A DNA stretch of 64,000 bases. Source: JBCCDY01 sp039030555. GTDB taxonomy: Bacteria > Bacteroidota > Bacteroidia > Cytophagales > Cyclobacteriaceae. Below the pieces are notes generated by a model. The model made no database searches. It was given only the letters and a program-made list of their open reading frames with translations, and was not told where the DNA came from. Positions 35,145 through 43,559 of the stretch are shown here, in pieces. The DNA is taken from assembly GCA_039030555.1 (NCBI GenBank), contig JBCCDY010000001.1:62001-126000 (forward strand), read 5' to 3'. Position 1 is the first letter of the stretch; each line of letters starts with the position of its first letter. Position numbers and translations under genes: made by a program.

Positions 35145-37057
35145 TAATTCAACTGGGAAACATCAGCGCAGTACAACAAATACTTTTTCTCTTCCATACT
35201 AATGTCTTCAGCAGGGCCAGCGGAGACAAAAAGTTGAACTCCTTCATTTCTGTTGTTTTTGAAAGAAATTGCCCCGGACCAAACATTACCAGCCATCAAA
35301 TTGGTTTTTAAGTCTTGTAAGCCTTCTATATTCTCGATGAAATTATCTATTCTTTTTCCGCTTAGGTCATCTTCACCAAGACCAAAAGTTGATTTCACTA
35401 AATCGTTTGTAGAGGTGATTGTAAAACTACTGTCGAGTTCCAGCATCACATTTGTTGCGTTTATGATGCCTTCTCTTATTTCTGTTTCTCGCTGATTACG
35501 CTGCATCTCTTCCTGAGTTGCCTGTAATTCTTCCATGTTTTGACGCATTTCCTCCTCTTGGGAACGCATTTGCTCTGTCAATTCAGTAGATTCTTCGAGC
35601 AGTTTTTGTGTCCGCTCATTAATTTTTACTGAAGAAATTGTTGACGCTATACTTTCAGCAATCTTTTCAACAAATTCTATTTCAAATTTTTCATAGATCT
35701 GGAAGGAGGCAACCTCAATAACTCCATAAACCTCATCATTTACTTTTAACGGAACAATTAGGATCGATTTTGGATTTGCTCCTCCTAAACCTGAAGTGAT
35801 GTTGACATATTCATCCGGAACCTCAGTGATATAAACAGTGTCTTTTTCAAGCCAGGCTTGTCCTGTTAGCCCTTCACCTTCATAGATTTTTTGATCAAGG
35901 TATTTTTTCTTGTCCCAGGCATAGCAAGCAGTCAAATTAAGATGGGCGTCTTCTTTATCATCCTCATTTAAAATGAAAAGCCCTCCTTGGTTTGCCTTCA
36001 TATACTTTACCAGATTGGAAATGATCTCGTCTGAGAGTTTTTCAAGATTATCCTGATGTCTTCTTAAAATATCTCCAAATCTTGCCAAGCCTTCCGTAGC
36101 CCAACTTCTCATCTTATCTTCTTCAGCAACTTTTTTGAGGTTATCCCTCATATCAAGTAAAGCGTTGCCTAAAACATCATTTTCACTTAAAGGCTCAAAA
36201 GAAGCTTCGTAATTACCTTTTCCAATGTCTTCAGCAAAATATGAGGTAGACTTTAGTCCGTTAACAAGCTTATCAACCGCAACTGCCATCTCTCCAATCT
36301 CATCATTACCGAACTTCCTGTCTTTCTCCTCAGGTAATTCCCCTGAGCTCAGTTTTAGAATAATTTCCTTGATGTAATTGATCGGGTTCGTTATTGAACG
36401 CGACATATATAAGGCTATCAGAATTGAAATGACCGTTATAACGGCAACAAGAGTAATTGTAATAGAACTCAAACGGGATGATGATTCCTGTATCAAATTA
36501 TCAGAAGCAGTATCTTCCTGCTCTTTGGTAGCTGTCAGTTCTGCAATCTGATCCATTAAAGCATTCGTCTGTGGAATGATCGAACTTTCCACTAATTCAA
36601 CCATGGTGAACTTCTTTAAGGGATCTTCATAATCCTCAAACGTTACCAGTTCGGTCATAATCTCCTGTTGAACACCAAGGAAGATGTCCATATTCTGAAA
36701 GATCGAATCCAGCATCTCTTTCTGGCTTTCATCTTCCCAGGAATTCTTCAAAGAAACCAATTCGTCTTTTAGGTCTGGGTATTCTACTTCGTGTAAGAGC
36801 TTAAGAGCCTCTTTATCCTCGGTATTGGTCTGTAAATACACCCAGTTTGTAGAGAGCATTTTCGACCTGATGATGATGAGCCTGAATTCTTTAAGCGCAC
36901 TAACCGTTGGCTCAATAACCTCTGAAGATTTATCAATTATTTCTTCGTTCTGGTTAACAGTAACTACTATAACGGCTGCATTTATGGCAAAAAATAAGAT
37001 AACGAGTATGAAACCTGCTAAAATCTTATTGCCTATGGTGAACCTGAATTTCTTCAT
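35144..37057 (-). CDS. HAMP-GAF-PAS membrane sensor without output domain
   Basis: A 637-residue inner-membrane receptor. TM1 (about 11-33) and TM2 (about 199-219) enclose a helical periplasmic sensor domain. A HAMP domain starts at about 218 (SRSITNPINYI) and runs into a second HAMP-like stretch, then a GAF domain (about 345-480, with LTGQAWLEKD and LIVPLKVNDEVYGVIEVAS), a Glu/Gln-rich coiled coil (about 480-525) and a C-terminal PAS domain (527-637). No histidine kinase, GGDEF, EAL, phosphatase or chemotaxis output can be found, and the stop directly follows the PAS fold. It lies between a YfiR-like gene and a coupled lipoprotein gene. Signal output would need a separate partner. Confidence 0.85.
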   Translation of the reverse strand: MKKFRFTIGNKILAGFILVILFFAINAAVIVVTVNQNEEIIDKSSEVIEPTVSALKEFRLIIIRSKMLSTNWVYLQTNTEDKEALKLLHEVEYPDLKDELVSLKNSWEDESQKEMLDSIFQNMDIFLGVQQEIMTELVTFEDYEDPLKKFTMVELVESSIIPQTNALMDQIAELTATKEQEDTASDNLIQESSSRLSSITITLVAVITVISILIALYMSRSITNPINYIKEIILKLSSGELPEEKDRKFGNDEIGEMAVAVDKLVNGLKSTSYFAEDIGKGNYEASFEPLSENDVLGNALLDMRDNLKKVAEEDKMRSWATEGLARFGDILRRHQDNLEKLSDEIISNLVKYMKANQGGLFILNEDDKEDAHLNLTACYAWDKKKYLDQKIYEGEGLTGQAWLEKDTVYITEVPDEYVNITSGLGGANPKSILIVPLKVNDEVYGVIEVASFQIYEKFEIEFVEKIAESIASTISSVKINERTQKLLEESTELTEQMRSQEEEMRQNMEELQATQEEMQRNQRETEIREGIINATNVMLELDSSFTITSTNDLVKSTFGLGEDDLSGKRIDNFIENIEGLQDLKTNLMAGNVWSGAISFKNNRNEGVQLFVSAGPAEDISMEEKKYLLYCADVSQLN

Positions 37058-37163
37058 GATTGAGGATATGCTATTTTCGGACTTTCGATTAACATTAAAT
37101 ATAGAATAAAATTCTTAGTAAGAATACTTGTAGAAGGCATTCTACGACAGAGTAGGTCTTAGA

Positions 37164-37670
37164 TTAGATTAAAATAGCTAATCTGGTTAGCTCAGTGGCT
37201 ACCTTAAGGTCTGCTTCTTCCAAAGCCTTTCGGTTTAGCTCAAACTTCCATTTATTATCGATATTTAAGAAATTAATACCGCTTCCTTTCTTTCCTAAAC
37301 CTTCCTCCTCAGTTAGAATAAGAACGGACTTACCTTTTAAAGAAGACTTAACCTGGTCAAACAACTCTCCCATTGACTTCGGCACGAACAGCATGTGACA
37401 TTCCGTCAGTGAGGATTGATCATCATATTCCTTGATAACAATCTTTCTAACGTTATCAACTTTTTTGATTTCAGCCATTCGCGAAAGCTCTTGTTTTATA
37501 TTAGAACCTCCGAAAATCCCTATAATGAAATCGCCGCTGTCTCGGCTCGAAGGCCATTGAATATATTTAGTGAAGTTATAAATGAAGATAGAGTGGAACC
37601 TGTATTCCTGAGCTATTGATAGCGAAGAGCTGAGAAAAAGAAGGCATACAATAAGCCAGAATTGTTTCAT
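37164..37670 (-). CDS. YfiR family (DUF4154) periplasmic protein
   Basis: A 168-residue exported protein of the DUF4154/YfiR family. The signal peptide (MKQFWLIVCLLFLSSSLSIAQ) precedes the hallmark opening IFIYNFTKYIQWP, a middle IGIFGGSNI strand and the closing INFLNIDNKWKFELNRKALEEADL, present in most YfiR proteins. In Pseudomonas, YfiR is a periplasmic repressor of the HAMP-GGDEF protein YfiN. Here the next gene downstream encodes a HAMP receptor, so a similar regulatory pairing is likely. ATG 37670 is chosen over 37739 because it begins at the signal peptide. A 106-base gap with two hairpins (37111-37145) separates it from the receptor gene. Confidence 0.87.
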   Translation of the reverse strand: MKQFWLIVCLLFLSSSLSIAQEYRFHSIFIYNFTKYIQWPSSRDSGDFIIGIFGGSNIKQELSRMAEIKKVDNVRKIVIKEYDDQSSLTECHMLFVPKSMGELFDQVKSSLKGKSVLILTEEEGLGKKGSGINFLNIDNKWKFELNRKALEEADLKVATELTRLAILI

Positions 37671-37810
37671 CAAAAATAGGTTGCAGTAAAAATCATAAAT
37701 AAAGCTGAATTCTTCAAACGTATATTCCCATACCCTCAAAGGGTGAGTGGTAAAAGGGGTTACTTTCTTTAGATAAATCTAAGATGCTACCTCAATTGAG
37801 CCATATTAAT

Positions 37811-37818
37811 TAGTTTTG
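37811..37818 (+). promoter_or_regulatory. Promoter -7 element of prfA
   Basis: The box TAGTTTTG fits TAnnTTTG and lies 41 bases before the prfA ATG. The perfect palindrome CTCAATTGAG (37791-37800) stands 10 bases upstream of it, in the position of a possible operator. No TTG is correctly spaced for a -33 element. Confidence 0.4.
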
Positions 37819-37859
37819 CACCTATTTTAAGTAAGTTTGTTTCTGAACGGACAAGTCAT

Positions 37860-38924
37860 ATGATTGAGAAATTAGAAGAGATAAAAGAAAGATTTAAAGA
37901 GGTGGGGCAGCTCATTGTTCAGCCCGATGTAATCTCAGACATGGGGAATTACACTAAGCTGAACAAGGAATATAAGGACCTTGAAAAAATAGTTCAGAAA
38001 TATGATGAATATGTTTCTGTTTCAGAGAATTTAAAGGGGGCCAAAAATATTCTCGAAACAGAAAAAGATGCTGAATTCCGCGATATGGCTAAAATGGAGA
38101 TCGACGAGCTTAGCCCAAAAAAGGAAGAACTTGAAGAGATTCTAAAACAAATGCTAATCCCTAAAGACCCCGAAGATGAAAAGAATGCCATTCTTGAAAT
38201 TAGAGCAGGAGCAGGAGGTGATGAGGCTGCTATTTTTGCCGGAGATCTATTCAGGATGTACCAAAAGTATGCTGAAAAACAGGGCTGGTCTATCAGTTTG
38301 ACTGACTTTCTGGATGGAACTTCCGGAGGCTTTAGCAAAATCGTTGCAAACATTACAGGAGAAGATGTTTATGGGAAAATAAAATATGAGTCGGGTGTAC
38401 ATCGTGTTCAAAGAGTGCCTGCAACAGAGTCTCAGGGACGTGTTCATACCTCTGCTGCTTCCGTAGCAGTTCTACCTGAAATGGATGATGTAGAAATTGA
38501 TCTCGACATGAATGAGGTTCGACGTGACGAATTCTGTTCTTCCGGGCCTGGGGGTCAGTCGGTAAACACGACCTACTCCGCAATAAGATTAACCCACATT
38601 CCGACAGGTATTATCGTTCAGTGCCAAGACCAAAAATCTAAACTTAAAAACTACGATAAAGCGCTAAAAGAACTCAAATCGCGTTTGTATGATATTGAGA
38701 TGCGAAAACATCAGGAAGAAGTAGGAGCAAAAAGAAGATCCATGGTAGGTAGTGGTGATCGTTCAGATAAAATCAGAACATATAATTATCCTCAAGGCAG
38801 GGTCACAGACCATCGTATTGGATTATCAGTACACAACCTACCCCAAATTATGGACGGAGATATAGAAGAGTTCATCGAAAAACTTAGTATAGCTGACAAC
38901 ACAGAAAAAATGGGTGATGCCTAG
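37860..38924 (+). CDS. prfA: Peptide chain release factor 1
   Basis: Class I release factor for UAA and UAG codons. The 354-residue protein has the catalytic GGQ in SSGPGGQSVN (near 232), the RF1-type codon-recognition tripeptide P-A-T in RVPATESQGRVHTS (RF2 would show SPF), and the domain 2-3 signature. No programmed frameshift, which is characteristic of prfB, is present. It begins a plus-strand run with the beta-helix protein (6-base gap) and YjbQ. A promoter box is at 37811-37818. Confidence 0.97.
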   Translation: MIEKLEEIKERFKEVGQLIVQPDVISDMGNYTKLNKEYKDLEKIVQKYDEYVSVSENLKGAKNILETEKDAEFRDMAKMEIDELSPKKEELEEILKQMLIPKDPEDEKNAILEIRAGAGGDEAAIFAGDLFRMYQKYAEKQGWSISLTDFLDGTSGGFSKIVANITGEDVYGKIKYESGVHRVQRVPATESQGRVHTSAASVAVLPEMDDVEIDLDMNEVRRDEFCSSGPGGQSVNTTYSAIRLTHIPTGIIVQCQDQKSKLKNYDKALKELKSRLYDIEMRKHQEEVGAKRRSMVGSGDRSDKIRTYNYPQGRVTDHRIGLSVHNLPQIMDGDIEEFIEKLSIADNTEKMGDA

Positions 38925-38930
38925 TGGCTA

Positions 38931-40304
38931 ATGAGGTTTTCGTTTGTATTCCTTCTTGTACTGCTTGCGTCCGTATTTCTATTTGAATGTACTCCCTCAG
39001 AAGAAGAATTCGATTTAGAGTCAACCCCGAGTATTTCATTTTCAGTTGATACTATATTCTTTGATACGCTCTTTGTAAACAGGGATTCTGCTTCTGCCCG
39101 ATTCAGGATTTTCAACAATAGCTCAAATGCCGTTCGATTCGACAACGTAAGTCTCGCAAGCCCAGATTCTCAATTTGAACTTATCATTAATGGTGACCGA
39201 GGAAACCAATTTCAAGATATTGAAATCTTCGGTGGCGATAGCCTGCTGGTGATCGTAACGCCTCGAATTCAAACAAACTCGGAAACTTTACCTTTTGTGG
39301 TATTGGATTCAATAATAGTCTCCTCAAGAAGTTTTTCCGACCAGGTGAAAATCCGAGCTTTTGGCCAGAACGCTAATTTTATTCCCAGAGGCCAATTACC
39401 CTGCAATAGCGTTTGGTCCAATAATTTGCCTTACGTTTTACTTGATACCGTAATTGTTGGTGAAGGCTGCTCCCTGATCATTAATGAAGGAACACGGGTT
39501 TTCAACGACTTTAACGCTGGACTTTTTATCCAAGGAAAATTAGAGGTGAGAGGTAGTGCCGATAGTACTGTGCTTTTTACAAATTCAAGAAGAACTGAAG
39601 AATTTGACGGGCCAGGACAATGGCGGGGTATATTCATTTTGGAAGGTTCAGAAGGAAATATCGTTGACCATGCAACGATAAGAAATGCTGATTTTGGCCT
39701 TCGAGTAGGTTCTCCTGATGATAATGATCTACCAGACTTGACCGTATCGAATACTACAGTGGAGAATATGTTTTTAAGTGGTATCATCGGTTTTACCTCA
39801 GATATCGTAGTTACGAACTGTAACATTAATAACTGCAGAACGGGAGCGATCGCCTGCCTGGCTGGAGGAAATTATCAACTCATTCACAATACTATAGCCA
39901 ATCTTTCATTCGGCTTTATTGCTGATGGGCCAGCTGTAATTTTATCTGATAATCTAATATTAAGTGATGATAATATCTTAGCTGCACCCATAAGAGTTGA
40001 ACTCGTCAATAACATTATTTGGGGGAATATGAGTGATGAGATTTTACTGGATAATGGCGGATCTCAGCCTTTCGAATTATCACTTAACAACAACATTATC
40101 AGAACCGAAAATGAAGATTTGAATATTAATAACAATATTCTGAATGAAGACCCCCTCTTCGTAGATCCCCGAAATTTTAATTACGAGCTTGATACACTTT
40201 CTCCTGCGATGGATAACGGAATAGATATTGGTCTCGATTTAGACCTGCTGGGAAATATGAGAGATGAGTTTCCGGATATAGGAGCTTTCGAAAGAATTGA
40301 ATAA
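38931..40304 (+). CDS. Exported right-handed beta-helix protein
   Basis: A 457-residue exported protein with an N-terminal signal sequence ending near ECTP, so it may be a lipoprotein, although E before the Cys is an unusual lipobox. The first part (about 30-150) is an Ig-like beta-sandwich (SPDSQFELIING); the rest is a right-handed parallel beta-helix with repeated turns such as ATIRNADFGLRVG, TVENMFLSGIIG and NNIIWGNMSDEI. A C-terminal SPAMDNGIDIG..D..G..R phrase matches the end of many Bacteroidota beta-helix proteins. The function is unknown; carbohydrate binding or adhesion is possible. It overlaps the yjbQ start by one base (TAATG). Confidence 0.78.
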   Translation: MRFSFVFLLVLLASVFLFECTPSEEEFDLESTPSISFSVDTIFFDTLFVNRDSASARFRIFNNSSNAVRFDNVSLASPDSQFELIINGDRGNQFQDIEIFGGDSLLVIVTPRIQTNSETLPFVVLDSIIVSSRSFSDQVKIRAFGQNANFIPRGQLPCNSVWSNNLPYVLLDTVIVGEGCSLIINEGTRVFNDFNAGLFIQGKLEVRGSADSTVLFTNSRRTEEFDGPGQWRGIFILEGSEGNIVDHATIRNADFGLRVGSPDDNDLPDLTVSNTTVENMFLSGIIGFTSDIVVTNCNINNCRTGAIACLAGGNYQLIHNTIANLSFGFIADGPAVILSDNLILSDDNILAAPIRVELVNNIIWGNMSDEILLDNGGSQPFELSLNNNIIRTENEDLNINNNILNEDPLFVDPRNFNYELDTLSPAMDNGIDIGLDLDLLGNMRDEFPDIGAFERIE

Positions 40305-40726
40305 TGCCAGTGAATCAAACTGAAATTCTTTTACCTGCTTTTCAAAGAGGATTCCATTTGATCACCTCGTTTATTCAGGAAGAATTTGACAAGTTCTCTT
40401 CAGTCGAATCTGGCATATTACAAGTTTTTATAAAACACACCTCCGCTTCGCTGACCATTAATGAAAATGCCGATCCAACAGTCCGATCGGACTTTGAATC
40501 TTTTTTCAATAAAGCAGTTCGAGAAAATGAGCCTTATTACAAGCATATTTTTGAAGGTTCTGATGACCTTCCATCGCACTTGAAAGCCTCAGTTCTTGGT
40601 GCTTCGGTTAGCATTCCTATAACTAATGGAGAATTAAATTTAGGAACCTGGCAGGGCATATATCTCTGTGAGCATCGTAACAACGGTGGTCGGAGAAACA
40701 TTGTGATTACTCAGCTAGGTAACTGA
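40304..40726 (+). CDS. YjbQ family protein (UPF0047)
   Basis: A 140-residue protein of the YjbQ/UPF0047 family. The conserved histidines sit in IKHTSASLTINENAD, LPSHLKASVLGAS and LCEHRNNGGRRNIVI, which together form the likely metal or phosphate site. Family members have thiamine-phosphate synthase side activity, but the physiological role is unsettled. The start overlaps the preceding stop by one base, implying coupled translation. It is convergent with nhaD and ends 1 base from its stop codon. Confidence 0.9.
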   Translation: MPVNQTEILLPAFQRGFHLITSFIQEEFDKFSSVESGILQVFIKHTSASLTINENADPTVRSDFESFFNKAVRENEPYYKHIFEGSDDLPSHLKASVLGASVSIPITNGELNLGTWQGIYLCEHRNNGGRRNIVITQLGN

Positions 40727-40727
40727 C

Positions 40728-42212
40728 TTAAAAGAATATCAACCAAGTTAGAATCAGGATCGGCAATAAAACGGGTATTGAAAATCTGATGATATACCCA
40801 AAGAAAGAAGGCATCTTAATCCCAATCTGCTCTGCAATAGATTTTACCATGAAATTAGGGCCATTCCCAATGTAAGTCATAGCTCCAAAAAATACCGCTG
40901 CTATTGAAATGGATTTAAGAAGTATGATCGAATCCGGATATTCTCCTGCGGCAAAAGCCCTCACATCCTCAAGATTACTTATGTTGCCCCCTTTAGCTGA
41001 AATTGCAGCCGTCACAAAATTCACGTAAGTAGGTGCATTATCTAAAAAGCCTGATAAAAGCCCCGTTCCCCAATAAAGCATATCAGGATTGATCAATTGC
41101 TGACCTGCCGGTGATTTAGCAAAACTTCCTACAAGCTCAAGTGCAGGAGTCATTGTCCCAAATATTCCAATAAAAATAAATGCTACCTCTCTGATAGGCT
41201 CAAAACTAAATTCATTGATCTTATGAGCTTCCTTTCTAGCTAGTCGATATGATAAGAATGCGACAGTGAGCCAAATAATCTCCTTGATAAAGGAGATTTT
41301 CTTTCCATGATAATCAATTGCTGGAAGCCATTCCATACCTTCGACATTAGGGTCGATGAAAACAGCAATGATCACAATTAGCAACCAGATAAAATTTCTT
41401 CCCCCTACTATAGATACCTTATTTGAGTATGTAATAGGCTCATCATCTAGCAGAAACACGGACTTGTTTCTGATATCAAAGGCATAGAAAACGGCTAATA
41501 GAATTGTTACCGCAAAAGCCCAGGGTACCACGTTGTGTTCCAGCGTCCAGAAAAACGGCACACCTTTTAAGAATCCAAGAAATAATGGAGGGTCTCCTAT
41601 AGGGGTTAGTGAGCCTCCAACATTACTAACTATAAAAATGAAAAATATGATGTGATAAGGCTTAATTCTTGTTTTATTAAGCCGTATGAACGGACGAACT
41701 AAAAGCATTGAAGCTCCGGTGGTACCTATAAGATTTGCTATTACTGCACCTGTGAGCAGAAGCGCTACATTTGCAAAGGGAGAAACCTCTCTATCAATTT
41801 TAATTCCTATACCTCCTGAAGCAATGTATAAGGCAGCCAACAGCGATATGAATGGCACATATTCTTCCAGGGCATGAATGGGACCATTTATATTACCCAT
41901 CACAAAAATGTAATACCCTACTACGATAACAGCCAGAAAAATGGCTATGACCGGATAGTTTTTATGCCAAAAATGCTCGAAAAAAAGTGGCCCTACGGCT
42001 ATGAGAAGGAGTAGCAAAACAAATGGTATACATAGGAAAGCCGAGGGAGTATCTCCATGTGCTGACCCATGCTCTGCGTCATGACTTGAATGTTCCGGAT
42101 CGTCATGTCCTGCTTCAACAACTGTATCATTACTAACTTCCAAACCCAAAGACGGGGTTGAAGACATAAGTATGCACATCAAAACTAAAAAGATACTAAA
42201 CGCCCGAATCAT
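40728..42212 (-). CDS. nhaD: Na+/H+ antiporter, NhaD type
   Basis: Inner-membrane sodium/proton exchanger of the NhaD (arsenite permease-like) superfamily. After a signal-like N-terminal helix (1-22) comes a His-rich extracytoplasmic segment, with five His between residues 36 and 52, and then about eleven membrane helices. Conserved NhaD motifs include SNVGGSLTPIGDPPLFLGFLKG (spanning the TPIGDPP core) and FLDNAPTYVNF. The length of 494 is typical. A perfect 12-bp palindrome AAGTTTAAACTT (42234-42245) lies 22 bases ahead of the start. A Na+ antiporter suits a marine lifestyle. It is on the same strand as the amino acid dehydrogenase gene upstream, after a 99-base gap. Confidence 0.93.
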   Translation of the reverse strand: MIRAFSIFLVLMCILMSSTPSLGLEVSNDTVVEAGHDDPEHSSHDAEHGSAHGDTPSAFLCIPFVLLLLLIAVGPLFFEHFWHKNYPVIAIFLAVIVVGYYIFVMGNINGPIHALEEYVPFISLLAALYIASGGIGIKIDREVSPFANVALLLTGAVIANLIGTTGASMLLVRPFIRLNKTRIKPYHIIFFIFIVSNVGGSLTPIGDPPLFLGFLKGVPFFWTLEHNVVPWAFAVTILLAVFYAFDIRNKSVFLLDDEPITYSNKVSIVGGRNFIWLLIVIIAVFIDPNVEGMEWLPAIDYHGKKISFIKEIIWLTVAFLSYRLARKEAHKINEFSFEPIREVAFIFIGIFGTMTPALELVGSFAKSPAGQQLINPDMLYWGTGLLSGFLDNAPTYVNFVTAAISAKGGNISNLEDVRAFAAGEYPDSIILLKSISIAAVFFGAMTYIGNGPNFMVKSIAEQIGIKMPSFFGYIIRFSIPVLLPILILTWLIFF

Positions 42213-42311
42213 TAAGGGATTTAATGTAAAAAGAAGTTTAAACTTAAAATAAAAAAGCTCCCAGATTAACTAAGATCGATTAAGATAAAATTAATTTGAC
42301 ATAGAGAAAAA

Positions 42312-43544
42312 TCATATCAATCCGCGAATTGCTATTTCATATGCTTTAGCTGCCAAACCTACTTCACCTTTATTCTGATCATAAATAGACTTAAGTGCTG
42401 AATCTATTGTATTAGACACATCCGAAAAGATAGACTGATCAGTAATGTCCCCTTCATCAGTCATCAGGTAAGCAAACACACGAGCCATTCCACAGTTTGC
42501 TACAAAATCCGGGATTAAGGCAATTTTCTGATCGCAACGCTGAAAAATGGGTCCATAAAATATTTCAGAATCCATAAATGGAACATTAGCCCCGCAGGCT
42601 ACGACCTGTAAATTATTATTGATCATTTCATTGACCTGTTCCAGGCTCAATAATCTTGAAGCAGCTGCAGGAATAAATATTTCTGCCCCAAGTCCCCAAA
42701 TCCGCTTATTAACTTCTTCAAAAGGAATTGAATTGGCATCATTTAGCTTATTCCCAATCCGGTTGATGAACAAGCTCTTGATCTCTTCAAGAGAAAATCC
42801 ATCTTCATTGATCAAACCGTGATCTTTATCAATGATTCCAATAATTTTTACTCCTTCTTTAGCCAGATAGCATGCGGCTGCTCCTCCAACATTTCCCCAT
42901 CCTTGAATTATCGCCTTTTTAGAAGCAAGTTTTCCTCCCCAGATGTTATAAAAATGACGTACAGACTCTGCAACACCAAAACCCGTGATCATATCTGCTA
43001 CGGTATATTTCTTATCAGAAGTCAGGGTATATTCCTGATCTTCGATGATCTTCTTAACTCCATACCTCAGCTGTCCTATTTTTCTTATTTTTTGAGGCTC
43101 ATTGGCTAAAAAATGTCCGTTAACGACTCCTTCCTGAGGATGCCAAAGACCAAGATTCTCAGTAATAGGTATAACCTCATTTATTTCATCAATATTCAGG
43201 TCTCCACCTGTACCATAGTAGTTTTTAATTAGCGGTGTAACGGCCTTATACCAACGTTCCAATACACCTTGCTTTCGAGAATCTTTAGGATCAAAATTGA
43301 TCCCAGACTTTGCCCCGCCTATGGGAGGGCCTGAAACCGTGAATTTCACTTCCATTGTTTTAGCTAGGGATTCTACCTCATGTCGATCTAATCCCAAACG
43401 CATTCTGGTGCCCCCGCCAGCAGCTCCATTACGCAAAGAGTTGATAACAATCCAACCTTCCGCCTCTGTTTCAGGATCGTTCCACTCGAAAACGATCTCT
43501 GGTTTTTTATCTTCAAACTGTTGCAGCAAAGACTTAATATCCAT
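42312..43544 (-). CDS. Leu/Glu/Phe/Val dehydrogenase
   Basis: NAD(P)-dependent oxidative deaminase of the Glu/Leu/Phe/Val dehydrogenase superfamily. The catalytic region has GGAKSGI (76-82, Lys79), the substrate-binding VKFTVSGPP and the GGDLNIDE loop with the catalytic-type Asp. The Rossmann domain starts at GWGNVGGAAACYLA (about 215). The Asn-containing CGANVPFM segment and TNC-type PDFVANCGMARVF complete the fold. The 410-residue length is that of the Bacteroidota leucine/valine-type enzyme and shorter than GdhA. The exact amino acid is not decided. It lies between nhaD (99 bases) and anmK (15 bases). Confidence 0.9.
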   Translation of the reverse strand: MDIKSLLQQFEDKKPEIVFEWNDPETEAEGWIVINSLRNGAAGGGTRMRLGLDRHEVESLAKTMEVKFTVSGPPIGGAKSGINFDPKDSRKQGVLERWYKAVTPLIKNYYGTGGDLNIDEINEVIPITENLGLWHPQEGVVNGHFLANEPQKIRKIGQLRYGVKKIIEDQEYTLTSDKKYTVADMITGFGVAESVRHFYNIWGGKLASKKAIIQGWGNVGGAAACYLAKEGVKIIGIIDKDHGLINEDGFSLEEIKSLFINRIGNKLNDANSIPFEEVNKRIWGLGAEIFIPAAASRLLSLEQVNEMINNNLQVVACGANVPFMDSEIFYGPIFQRCDQKIALIPDFVANCGMARVFAYLMTDEGDITDQSIFSDVSNTIDSALKSIYDQNKGEVGLAAKAYEIAIRGLI

Positions 43545-43559
43545 TTATTTTATGTTTGG

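Noticed and set aside
35144..37057. HAMP-GAF-PAS protein as a histidine kinase or chemoreceptor
   Set aside because: I find no H-box, HATPase motifs (N, G1, G2 boxes) or the long hairpin of methyl-accepting proteins; the protein ends right after the PAS fold.
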